DNA from: DATKFM01 sp035544395
GTDB lineage: Bacteria; Pseudomonadota; Alphaproteobacteria; Dongiales; Dongiaceae
Length of the DNA stretch: 21,242 nt
Assembly: GCA_035544395.1 (NCBI GenBank)
Contig: DATKFM010000307.1
Coordinates: forward strand, 1-21,242
Reading direction: 5' to 3'
Shown here: positions 1 to 7,141 of the stretch, one piece after another
Layout of the letters: each line of letters opens with the position of its first letter
Numbering within the stretch: position 1 is the stretch's first letter
Notes under the pieces: generated by a model
Told to the model about the DNA's origin: nothing
Seen by the model: only the letters and a program-made list of their open reading frames with translations
The model's database searches: none
Position numbers and translations under genes: made by a program

Positions 1-7
1 GAGGGGA

Positions 8-1435
8 GTGTGCGGGAGCTTGCGTGTTCATTTCGTCGATCGCGGCGGCCCGGCGTCCGTCCGCGTGTACCCCGTGACCGCGAAGGATTTGCCGCGATTC
101 CTGACGAAGAATCCGGCGCGAGTCGGCGCGGCCGCGAAGAAATGGCTGGCGCTCGGAGATTTCCGCGCCAAGCCGGGATCGGTGATCTGGCTGCCGGACA
201 ACAACGGCAAGCCCAGCGTCGTTCTGCTGGGGATCGAGGGCGAGCGCGATATCTGGTCCTATGCCGCGCTGCGCCAGGCATTGCCGGAAGGCGTCTATCG
301 CATCGAAGCCGAACTTTTGCCCGATGCCGCGACGCGCGCGGCCCTGGGTTGGGCGCTCGCGGGCTACAGTTTCACGCGCTACAAGAAATCGACCCGCAAG
401 CGCCCGCATCTGGTGTGGCCGAAGGCGGCGGACCGCGGCGCCGTGGCGCGGGCCGCGGACGGAATATTCCTGGTGCGCGATCTCATCAATACGCCGGCCG
501 GCGATATGGGGCCGGAAGAGCTGGCCGATGCTGCCAAGACGGTTGCCCGTGCCGGCGGCGCCAAGTTCAGCACAATCGTCGGCGATCAATTGCTGCGGCA
601 GAACTATCCGTCGGTTCATGCCGTCGGCCGCGCCAGCAGCCGGCCGCCGCGGCTCATCGACATCAACTGGGGCAGCACCGGCCCGCTGATCGCGCTGATC
701 GGCAAGGGCGTCTGCTTCGACAGCGGCGGCCTGGATCTCAAGCCCGCCAACGGCATGCTGCTGATGAAGAAAGACATGGGCGGCGGCGCTCATGTGCTGG
801 CGCTGGCGCAGATGATCATGTCGGCGCGGCTGCCGCTGCGCCTGCGGGTGCTGGTGCCGGCGGTGGAGAACAGCGTCTCCGGCAATGCGTTCCGGCCGCT
901 GGATGTGCTGCAGACGCGGAAGGGCCTCACCGTCGAAGTGGGGAACACCGATGCCGAAGGCCGGTTGATCCTCAGCGATGCGCTGGCCGAAGCCTCGACG
1001 GAGAAGCCTGCCCTGATGATCGATTTCGCGACCCTGACGGGTGCGGCGCGGGTTGCGTTGGGCACCGACCTGCCGGCGATGTTCAGCAATGACGACGCGA
1101 CGGCAGACGCGTTGCTGCGGCACGGCCTGGCGCAGGACGATCCTCTCTGGCGGATGCCGCTGCACAAAGGCTATCGCGGCCAGCTCGACAGCCCGGTCGC
1201 CGACATCAATAACGTCTCGGAGGGCGGCTATGGCGGCGCGATTACGGCCGCCTTGTTCCTGCAGGAATTCGTTGAACCCGGCATTCCTTGGGTCCATATC
1301 GATCTCATGGCCTGGAACCTGGCGAATCGACCAGGTCGCCCGAAGGGCGGCGAAGCGATGGGCCTCAGGGCCGTCTACGCCTTGATTGCCGAGAGAGCGG
1401 CGGCCGGTGCGGCAGCGAAAGGGAGGAGCCGATGA
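8..1435 (+). CDS. Leucyl aminopeptidase family protein (peptidase M17)
   Basis: Cytosolic dinuclear-metal aminopeptidase that removes N-terminal residues from peptides. The C-terminal catalytic domain (about residues 155-460) carries the M17 signature NTDAEGRL at 313-320. By alignment with bovine lens aminopeptidase the metal ligands are K233, D238, D256, D315 and E317, and the catalytic residues are K245 and R319; all are present, so the enzyme should be active. The N-terminal domain is shorter and less conserved, as in the alphaproteobacterial 'leucyl aminopeptidase family' rather than classical PepA. Length (475 residues) is normal. The start is uncertain: a GTG at 8 is used here, a TTG at 20 is possible, and the frame stays open to the window edge, so the true start could lie upstream. 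The stop overlaps the next gene's ATG (ATGA at 1432-1435), indicating coupled translation. Confidence 0.93.
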   Translation: MCGSLRVHFVDRGGPASVRVYPVTAKDLPRFLTKNPARVGAAAKKWLALGDFRAKPGSVIWLPDNNGKPSVVLLGIEGERDIWSYAALRQALPEGVYRIEAELLPDAATRAALGWALAGYSFTRYKKSTRKRPHLVWPKAADRGAVARAADGIFLVRDLINTPAGDMGPEELADAAKTVARAGGAKFSTIVGDQLLRQNYPSVHAVGRASSRPPRLIDINWGSTGPLIALIGKGVCFDSGGLDLKPANGMLLMKKDMGGGAHVLALAQMIMSARLPLRLRVLVPAVENSVSGNAFRPLDVLQTRKGLTVEVGNTDAEGRLILSDALAEASTEKPALMIDFATLTGAARVALGTDLPAMFSNDDATADALLRHGLAQDDPLWRMPLHKGYRGQLDSPVADINNVSEGGYGGAITAALFLQEFVEPGIPWVHIDLMAWNLANRPGRPKGGEAMGLRAVYALIAERAAAGAAAKGRSR

Positions 1436-2037
1436 CAAATGTGTGGCAAGAGCTCCTGGCGGCAAAACGCGAAGCCAGCGGCCGCTGGCTGTTCTTCCGC
1501 CGCGCCCTGGTCCATCCGCTCCAATTGGCGACGCTGATGCCGTCATCCGCCTCGCTTGGGCGGCTGGTGGCGCGTCATGTCCGGGATATTCAGCGGGCGC
1601 GCGTCGTCGAGATCGGCGGCGGCACCGGCGCCATCACCCAGGCGCTGCTGGATGCCGGATTGCCGCCGGACTGCCTGCTGGTGGTCGAAATCGACGAGGA
1701 GCTTGCGGACTATCTGCGGCGGCGGTTTCCGGACGTGCGGGTGATCAGCGGCGATGCCAGCCGCCTGGCGGACCTGCTGCCCCGATCCTGGCGCGGTGCG
1801 GTGGATACGGTGATTTCAGGCATTCCCATGACGGTTCTGACTTCGGTGGCACAGCGGCAGCTGACCGGCGCGTTTCTCAGTGCGCTCGGCGCCGGCGGGC
1901 GCTATCTGCAATATACCTATTCGCTATTCTCGCCGCTGCCGGCGCGGCGCCTCGGCCTGGAAGGCCGGCGGCTGGGAATCACTTTCGGCAATTTCCCGCC
2001 GGCCTCGCTCTGGAGCTTCGAGCACCCGGGCACCTAG
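1432..2037 (+). CDS. SAM-dependent methyltransferase, phospholipid N-methyltransferase-like
   Basis: A 201-residue class I methyltransferase. Motif I, VVEIGGGTGAIT, is at residues 58-69, the acidic ribose-binding segment (E86, D88) follows, and DAS is at 108-110. A motif IV-like SGIPM is at 129-133. The N-terminal segment at about 21-47, with HP at 28-29 and PSS at 37-39, is typical of the COG3963 phospholipid N-methyltransferase group (Rhizobium PmtA-like), which converts phosphatidylethanolamine towards phosphatidylcholine on the inner membrane face. The same fold also includes rRNA adenine dimethylases, so the substrate is inferred. The start is fixed by the ATGA overlap with the aminopeptidase gene and a GGGAGGAG ribosome-binding site at 1421-1428. 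There is no obvious functional link to the aminopeptidase; the coupling may be only organisational. Confidence 0.85.
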   Translation: MTNVWQELLAAKREASGRWLFFRRALVHPLQLATLMPSSASLGRLVARHVRDIQRARVVEIGGGTGAITQALLDAGLPPDCLLVVEIDEELADYLRRRFPDVRVISGDASRLADLLPRSWRGAVDTVISGIPMTVLTSVAQRQLTGAFLSALGAGGRYLQYTYSLFSPLPARRLGLEGRRLGITFGNFPPASLWSFEHPGT

Positions 2038-2170
2038 CGCCGCAAGCATCTGGTCCAGGCCCCAGCAAGTACCCCAAACTTTGTTTGAACCCTGGTCGCC
2101 GACCTGGCGACTTCGTCAGCGAGGACGGTGCGTCTGCCAGACCCGCCGTCGAGGCACGAAGGAGGTTCAA

Positions 2171-2362
2171 ATGAATATACTGCGCACGATTGCGGCCATC
2201 GGCAGTCTCACCGCGCTGCTGGCCATGGTTCCCCTGGCCGATGAAGCATACGCCGCCGACAAGAGTCAGGCTGCGAGCCCCATCCCCGCAAAGAAACCAA
2301 AGGCGGCGCCGTTTCCGGTCATCCTGGTATTGTGCCGACCCTATCAAACCTGTCCCCCGTAA
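2171..2362 (+). CDS. Small exported peptide (63 residues), unknown function
   Basis: I do not recognise a family. The start has a near-perfect ribosome-binding site, AAGGAGG, at 2159-2165, six bases before the ATG. Residues 1-28 look like a Sec signal peptide (short basic start, hydrophobic core, AYA before ADK), leaving a mature peptide of about 35 residues. The mature part is Lys/Pro/Ala-rich, then has a hydrophobic stretch (PVILVL) and ends in CRPYQTCPP, with two cysteines five residues apart that could form a disulfide. It lies 133 bases after the methyltransferase gene and converges on the dehydrogenase gene. The strong ribosome-binding site and signal peptide are the main reasons to believe it is real. 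Confidence 0.6.
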   Translation: MNILRTIAAIGSLTALLAMVPLADEAYAADKSQAASPIPAKKPKAAPFPVILVLCRPYQTCPP

Positions 2363-2385
2363 GCGCCGGGGCGGCGAACCAAGCT

Positions 2386-3324
2386 TCAATAGCCCTTGGC
2401 GAGATCGACGAGATTCTTCGGCGGCTTTCCGGCGGAGATCGCCTGCATGCCCTCGAGGATTCCCGCAGCGGCGGTTTCGGCGAAGGTCTGCCCGGCCACA
2501 TGGGGCGTCACCCGCACCTTCGGATGCACCCAGTAGGGATGATCCGCCGGCAATGGCTCCTCATGGAAAACGTCGAGCGTGGCGCCGGCGATGTGCCCGG
2601 AGTCCAGGGCTGCGATGAGGTCGGCATCCACCACATGGCCGCCGCGGGCGGCATTGATGACGAACGCGCCCTTCGGCAGCGAGGCCAGCGTGCGCGCATC
2701 GATGATCCCAGTGGTTTCCGGCGTCAGCGGCAGGATGCAGACCAGGATCTCCGTCCGCTTCAGGAAGGGCAGGAAGCCGCTCTCGCCGTGGAAGCTCTGC
2801 ACGCCCGGCAGCGATTTCGGCGAGCGGGTCCAGGACGCCACGTCGAAGCCGAATATCAGCAGCTTCTCCGCCGCGTCGCTGCCCAGCACGCCCAGGCCCA
2901 GCAACCCGACCTTGCGATGACGCGCCAGGGGATAAACAAGTTGGTTCCACTCCCGCCGCCGCTGCAGCGCATCGAACTCATCCTGGCGGCGGTGATAATG
3001 CAGGACATGCTCCACCACATACTCGGTCATGCTGCGGGTCAGGCCGTCATCCACCAGCCGCACGATCGGAATCTGTCCCGGCAAATCGGGGTCCTTCACC
3101 AGGTGATCGACGCCGGCGCCGAGCCAGAAGATCGCCTTGGCATTGGGATAGCGCTTGAGATCGCCCGGCTTGTGTTTCCAGGCGAGGATGAACTCGATCT
3201 CCTCCGCCCGGCCGATATCCGGCCAGACGCGAAAATCGATACCGGGCACCAGCCGCGTCAGCAGCGCGCGCCATTGCGGCGCGTCCTCCGACATCATGCC
3301 CGGGCAATTATAGAGGACGATCAC
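2386..3324 (-). CDS. ghrA: D-2-hydroxyacid dehydrogenase, glyoxylate/hydroxypyruvate reductase A-like
   Basis: NAD(P)H-dependent cytosolic reductase of 312 residues, expected to reduce glyoxylate to glycolate and hydroxypyruvate to glycerate. The Rossmann motif GLGVLG is at 143-148. The catalytic set of the D-2-hydroxyacid dehydrogenase family is intact: R227 in NAARGG, E256 in HEEPLP and H275 in TPHVAG. The short first domain fits the GhrA subgroup better than SerA or D-lactate dehydrogenase, but substrate specificity cannot be read from sequence. The start is a GTG at 3324; an ATG nine codons further in is the alternative. The gene begins only 14 bases after yejF ends and on the same strand, so it is probably the last gene of the yej operon. 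Confidence 0.88.
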   Translation of the reverse strand: MIVLYNCPGMMSEDAPQWRALLTRLVPGIDFRVWPDIGRAEEIEFILAWKHKPGDLKRYPNAKAIFWLGAGVDHLVKDPDLPGQIPIVRLVDDGLTRSMTEYVVEHVLHYHRRQDEFDALQRRREWNQLVYPLARHRKVGLLGLGVLGSDAAEKLLIFGFDVASWTRSPKSLPGVQSFHGESGFLPFLKRTEILVCILPLTPETTGIIDARTLASLPKGAFVINAARGGHVVDADLIAALDSGHIAGATLDVFHEEPLPADHPYWVHPKVRVTPHVAGQTFAETAAAGILEGMQAISAGKPPKNLVDLAKGY

Positions 3325-3338
3325 GGCGCTCTACGATC

Positions 3339-4982
3339 TCAAGTCTTGACCACGCCGGTCTCGACCGCTTCCAGGTTGAAGGCGGCGGCCATCAGCGCCT
3401 GGGTATAGGCATGCTGCGGTCGGTTGAAGATCTGTTCGGCCGATCCGTGCTCCATCACCTTGCCGCCTTGCAGCACGATGACCTCATCGGCTAGCGCCCG
3501 CACCACGCGCAGGTCGTGGCTGATGAACATGTAGGCGAGGCGATTCTTCACCTGGAGATCGCGCAGGAGATCGACGATCTGCGCCTGGACCGACATGTCC
3601 AGCGCCGAGGTGGGCTCGTCCAGCACCACAAAGCGGGGCTTCAGGATCATGGCGCGGGCGATGGCAATGCGCTGCCGCTGGCCGCCGGAGAATTCGTGGG
3701 GATAGCGGTCGCGGGTTTCCGGATCGAGCCCGACTTCCTTCAGCGCGCCGACGATCAGGTCTTCCCGTTCCTCTTCGGTGCCGCCGAGATTATGCACCTT
3801 CAGCCCTTCGGCGACGATCTGCCCAACCGACAGGCGCGGCGAGAGGGACCCATAGGGATCCTGGAACACGATCTGCATCTGCCGCCGCAGCGGCCGCATC
3901 TCGCCCGAACGCAGGCCGTCGATCGGCTTGCCGTCGAAAGCGATGGCGCCCTTGCTTTCGATAAGCCGCAGCAGCGCCAAACCTAGCGTGGTCTTGCCCG
4001 AGCCGCTCTCGCCGACGACGCCGACAGTGTGTCCCTCGCGCACATTAATCGAGACGCCATCCACCGCCTTCACATGATCGACGGTATGGCGCAGCACGCC
4101 AGCCTTGATCGGGAACCAGACTTTGACATCGTCACCGGTCATAACCATCGGCGCGTCGGCCGCCGCGGCGGCCGGCCGGCCCTTGGGCTCGGCCGCCAGC
4201 AGCTTGCGGGTATATTCATGTTGCGGCCGGCTGAAGACCTCGGCCACCGGGCCTTGTTCGACGATCTTGCCGTCGGTCATCACGCAGACCCGCTGCGCCT
4301 GCTTGCGAACGATGTTGAGGTCATGGCTGATCAGCAGCACCGCCATGCCCAGCTTGGCCTGCAGCTCCCGCAGTAATTTCAGGATTTGCGCCTGAATTGT
4401 CACGTCCAGCGCCGTCGTCGGCTCGTCGGCAATCAGCAGGTCGGGATCATTGGCCAGCGCCATGGCGATCATCACCCGCTGCCGCTGACCGCCCGACAGC
4501 TCATGGGGATAGGCCGACAGGCGCTTCTCCGCATCGGCGATGCCCACCAGCTTCAGCAGCTCCAGGGTGCGCGCCCGCGCTTCGCCGCGGTTCATGCCCT
4601 TATGCAGGATCAGCACCTCGTTGACCTGCTTCTCGATGGTGTGGAGCGGATTCAGCGAGGTCATCGGCTCCTGGAACACCATGGCGATATCGTTGCCGCG
4701 GATCTTGCGCATGGCATCTTCGCTGGCGCCGACCAGCTCCTGGCCGCGGAAACGGATGCTGCCGCCGGGATGATGGGCGAGCGGATAGGGCAGGAGCTGC
4801 ATGATGGCCAGCGCCGTCACCGACTTGCCCGAGCCGCTCTCGCCGACCACGGCGACGGTCTCGCCCTTGACGATCTCGAAAGAGATGCCGCGCACGGCCT
4901 TGACCTCGTTGGCGCCGCGGCCGAACGAAACTTGCAGGCCGCGGACTTCGAGAAGGGGTTCAGTCATGCCCGGATCATTCAT
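3339..4982 (-). CDS. yejF: Peptide ABC transporter, double ATP-binding protein YejF
   Basis: Cytoplasmic ATPase subunit of a YejABEF importer, with two fused ABC domains. Domain 1 has Walker A GESGSGKS at 47-54, signature LSGGQRQRV at 162-170, Walker B ending DEP at 186-188 and the switch histidine H220. Domain 2 has Walker A GESGSGKT at 324-331, signature FSGGQRQRI at 431-439, Walker B LDEP at 454-457 and H489. Both sites look catalytically competent. RPQHEYT (252-258) and RPQHAYT (521-527) after each domain are usual for the oligopeptide (Opp/Dpp) branch. An Ala-rich linker joins the halves. The ATG overlaps the yejE stop (ATGA at 4979-4982), so the two are coupled; a second ATG five codons in is possible. 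Base composition is clearly higher in GC than in yejE and yejB. Confidence 0.93.
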   Translation of the reverse strand: MNDPGMTEPLLEVRGLQVSFGRGANEVKAVRGISFEIVKGETVAVVGESGSGKSVTALAIMQLLPYPLAHHPGGSIRFRGQELVGASEDAMRKIRGNDIAMVFQEPMTSLNPLHTIEKQVNEVLILHKGMNRGEARARTLELLKLVGIADAEKRLSAYPHELSGGQRQRVMIAMALANDPDLLIADEPTTALDVTIQAQILKLLRELQAKLGMAVLLISHDLNIVRKQAQRVCVMTDGKIVEQGPVAEVFSRPQHEYTRKLLAAEPKGRPAAAAADAPMVMTGDDVKVWFPIKAGVLRHTVDHVKAVDGVSINVREGHTVGVVGESGSGKTTLGLALLRLIESKGAIAFDGKPIDGLRSGEMRPLRRQMQIVFQDPYGSLSPRLSVGQIVAEGLKVHNLGGTEEEREDLIVGALKEVGLDPETRDRYPHEFSGGQRQRIAIARAMILKPRFVVLDEPTSALDMSVQAQIVDLLRDLQVKNRLAYMFISHDLRVVRALADEVIVLQGGKVMEHGSAEQIFNRPQHAYTQALMAAAFNLEAVETGVVKT

Positions 4983-6040
4983 TTGGCAAACGTCTTCCGC
5001 GGATCGAACGCATCACGAACCGCTTCGCCGATGAAGATGAGGAGAACGAGCATGAGGCCGGTGACGATGAAGCCGCTGATGCCAAGCCATGGCGCCTGAA
5101 GATTGTTTTTACCTTGCAATAAGAGGTCGCCCAGGGAAGGAGAGCCTGCCGGCAAACCCAAGCCCAGAAAATCCAGGCTGGTGAGCGTTGTCACGGATCC
5201 AGCGAGCGTAAATGGCAGGAAAGTTAGAGTGGAAACCATGGCGTTTGGCAAGAGGTGACGCACCATGATCTCGGCGTCCTTCACGCCAAGCGCCTTTGCG
5301 GCACGCACATATTCAAGATTTCGGGCACGGAGAAATTCCGCTCGAACCAATCCAATCGGCCACATCCAAGCAAACAGAAGAAGGATCGCCAGCAAGTTCC
5401 AGAAACTGGGCGTTATAATGCTCGCCAATATGATCAGCACATAGAGTACGGGCATCGAACTCCAAATTTCCAGGAACCGCTGAAACAGCAGATCGAGCCA
5501 GCCGCCAAAGTAGCCTTGCAGGCCGCCGGCAATGATGCCGATGACCGTGCCGATTGCTGTCAGCGCAAAGCCAAAGGCAACGGAGATGCGGAATCCATAT
5601 ATGAGCCGCGCCACGACGTCGCGTGCCTGATCATCGGCGCCAAGCCAATTCTCGGCGGAGGGGGGCGAGGGCGCAGGGCCCGGCAGGTTGGTGATGACGG
5701 TGCGGTAGCTATAGGGGATCGGCGGCCAGATCATCGATCCTTTCTCGTTGATCTTATCGACAACAAAAGGGTCCTGGTAGTCCGCTTCTGTTTCAAAGTC
5801 GCCGCCAAAGGTCGTTTCCGGATATTCGCGGAGAATCGGGAAGTACCAGGAGCCGTCATAGGTCACCAGCAGCGGGCGATCATTGGCGATGAACTCGGCG
5901 GGCAAGGTGACGAAGAAAATGATGCCGAAAATTATTGCCGACCAATAGCCGCGGCTGTTGGCACGAAACTGACGCCAGCGCCGGCGCGTCATCGGCGTGA
6001 TGCGCAACCCGAGGATTCGCGTGTCGGCAGCGACGCTCAT
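4979..6040 (-). CDS. yejE: Peptide ABC transporter permease YejE
   Basis: Inner-membrane permease of the BPD (binding-protein-dependent) family, 353 residues. A first membrane helix at about 33-50 is followed by a periplasmic loop to about residue 140, with aromatic and Pro-rich segments typical of YejE, then the five-helix permease core. The EAA loop that contacts the ATPase spans about 243-268 (AAKALGV, HLLPNAM). The C-terminal LDFLGLGLP (289-297) and FDPRK are family hallmarks. Both ends are ATGA overlaps, with yejB upstream and yejF downstream, so it is part of one transcript. It should pair with YejB to form the channel. Confidence 0.93.
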   Translation of the reverse strand: MSVAADTRILGLRITPMTRRRWRQFRANSRGYWSAIIFGIIFFVTLPAEFIANDRPLLVTYDGSWYFPILREYPETTFGGDFETEADYQDPFVVDKINEKGSMIWPPIPYSYRTVITNLPGPAPSPPSAENWLGADDQARDVVARLIYGFRISVAFGFALTAIGTVIGIIAGGLQGYFGGWLDLLFQRFLEIWSSMPVLYVLIILASIITPSFWNLLAILLLFAWMWPIGLVRAEFLRARNLEYVRAAKALGVKDAEIMVRHLLPNAMVSTLTFLPFTLAGSVTTLTSLDFLGLGLPAGSPSLGDLLLQGKNNLQAPWLGISGFIVTGLMLVLLIFIGEAVRDAFDPRKTFAK

Positions 6041-7134
6041 GTCTCCCGTCTCTCGAAATCAATTCGCGGATCCACGAGGGTATAGGTCAGGTCGCTGATC
6101 AACCCGATCAGCAAACCGATGATCGAAAGCAGGAACAGCGTGCCGAACATGATGGGATAGTCGCGGCCGATGGCGGCCTCGTAACCGAGTAACCCCAATC
6201 CATCGAGGGAAAAGATGGTCTCGATGAGAATCGACGACCCGAGAAAGATGCTGATGATAGCACCGGGCATTCCCGCGACGACAATCAGCATCGCGTTCCG
6301 AAAGACGTGGCCATAGAGAACTTGCCGCTGCGTCAAACCCTTCGCGCGCGCGGTCGAGACGTACAACAAATTCATCTGATCCAAGAAGGAGTTCTTGACC
6401 AGCAGCGTAGACGCGGCAAATCCGCCGATAGTCATGGCAATCAATGGCAAGGTCATGTGCCAGAAATAGTCGCGTATTCTGTCCGGCCAGCTCAGATCCC
6501 ACCAGTTATCAGAGACGATGCCGCGCAGCGGAAACCAGTGAAAGTAGCTGCCGCCGGCAAACAGCACGATGAGGAGCACAGCGAAAAGAAATGCCGGAAT
6601 TGCGCTGGCCCCCGAGATTATTGCAGTGCTGATCGAGTCAAACCTGGAACCGTCTCGCCGCGCCTTGGCGATGCCCAAGGGGATTGAAACAAGATAGCCG
6701 ATCAGCGTGGTCCACAGTCCGATTGAAATCGAAACCGGCATTTTCTCGATTATTAGATCGATGACGGGTCGCCCCTTGAAGAAGCTGTTGCCGAAGTCGA
6801 GAACTGCATAAGAGCTGAGCATGTCCCAAAACCGCTCATAGGCCGGCTTATCGAACCCATACATCTTGCGGATCTGTTCGATGAATCGCGGGTCCAGGCC
6901 GCGTCGGCCGCGATAGCTGCCTTGCTGGTCGGAGCCACTAGATTGGCCGCCGCTAACTTCAGAACCTGAACCGGTGATCCGGGTTGTCCCCGTCGTATCG
7001 CGGCCCTCGAGCTTGGATATCATCTGCTCGACGGGTCCCCCCGGCGCAGCCTGGATGATGAAGAAGTTGAGGACCATGATTCCGAGGAGAGTCGGAATCA
7101 TCAGCAGCAAGCGCCGAACGATGTAAGCGAGCAT
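6037..7134 (-). CDS. yejB: Peptide ABC transporter permease YejB
   Basis: Second inner-membrane permease, 365 residues. It opens with the characteristic OppB/YejB start MLAYIVRRLL and a first helix followed by APGGP (30-34). The periplasmic loop contains a Gly/Ser-rich low-complexity insert at about 53-75. The permease core follows, with the EAA loop at about 258-281 (TARAKGL, HVFRNAM). A longer reading to 7215 is possible in the same frame, but it would overlap yejA by 74 bases and add a Pro/Arg-rich leader with no family match, so the ATG at 7134 is chosen; it lies 7 bases after the yejA stop. No strong ribosome-binding site is visible, which fits translation following on from yejA. Confidence 0.92.
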   Translation of the reverse strand: MLAYIVRRLLLMIPTLLGIMVLNFFIIQAAPGGPVEQMISKLEGRDTTGTTRITGSGSEVSGGQSSGSDQQGSYRGRRGLDPRFIEQIRKMYGFDKPAYERFWDMLSSYAVLDFGNSFFKGRPVIDLIIEKMPVSISIGLWTTLIGYLVSIPLGIAKARRDGSRFDSISTAIISGASAIPAFLFAVLLIVLFAGGSYFHWFPLRGIVSDNWWDLSWPDRIRDYFWHMTLPLIAMTIGGFAASTLLVKNSFLDQMNLLYVSTARAKGLTQRQVLYGHVFRNAMLIVVAGMPGAIISIFLGSSILIETIFSLDGLGLLGYEAAIGRDYPIMFGTLFLLSIIGLLIGLISDLTYTLVDPRIDFERRET

Positions 7135-7141
7135 ATCCGGG

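Noticed and set aside
2095..2111. GTCGCC-GACCT-GGCGAC hairpin before the small secreted peptide gene
   Set aside because: Only six base pairs, no T-run, and such stems are frequent by chance in DNA this rich in GC; not strong enough to call a terminator or riboswitch.
2332..3408. Long plus-strand open frame (358 residues) opposite the dehydrogenase gene
   Set aside because: The minus-strand protein has a complete Rossmann fold and catalytic residues; the plus-strand frame is Gln/His/Arg-rich with no recognisable domain, as expected of an antisense shadow in high-GC DNA.
5255..6085. Plus-strand open frame (276 residues) opposite yejE
   Set aside because: It covers a permease gene with clear family motifs and itself has a biased, low-hydrophobicity composition with no domain.
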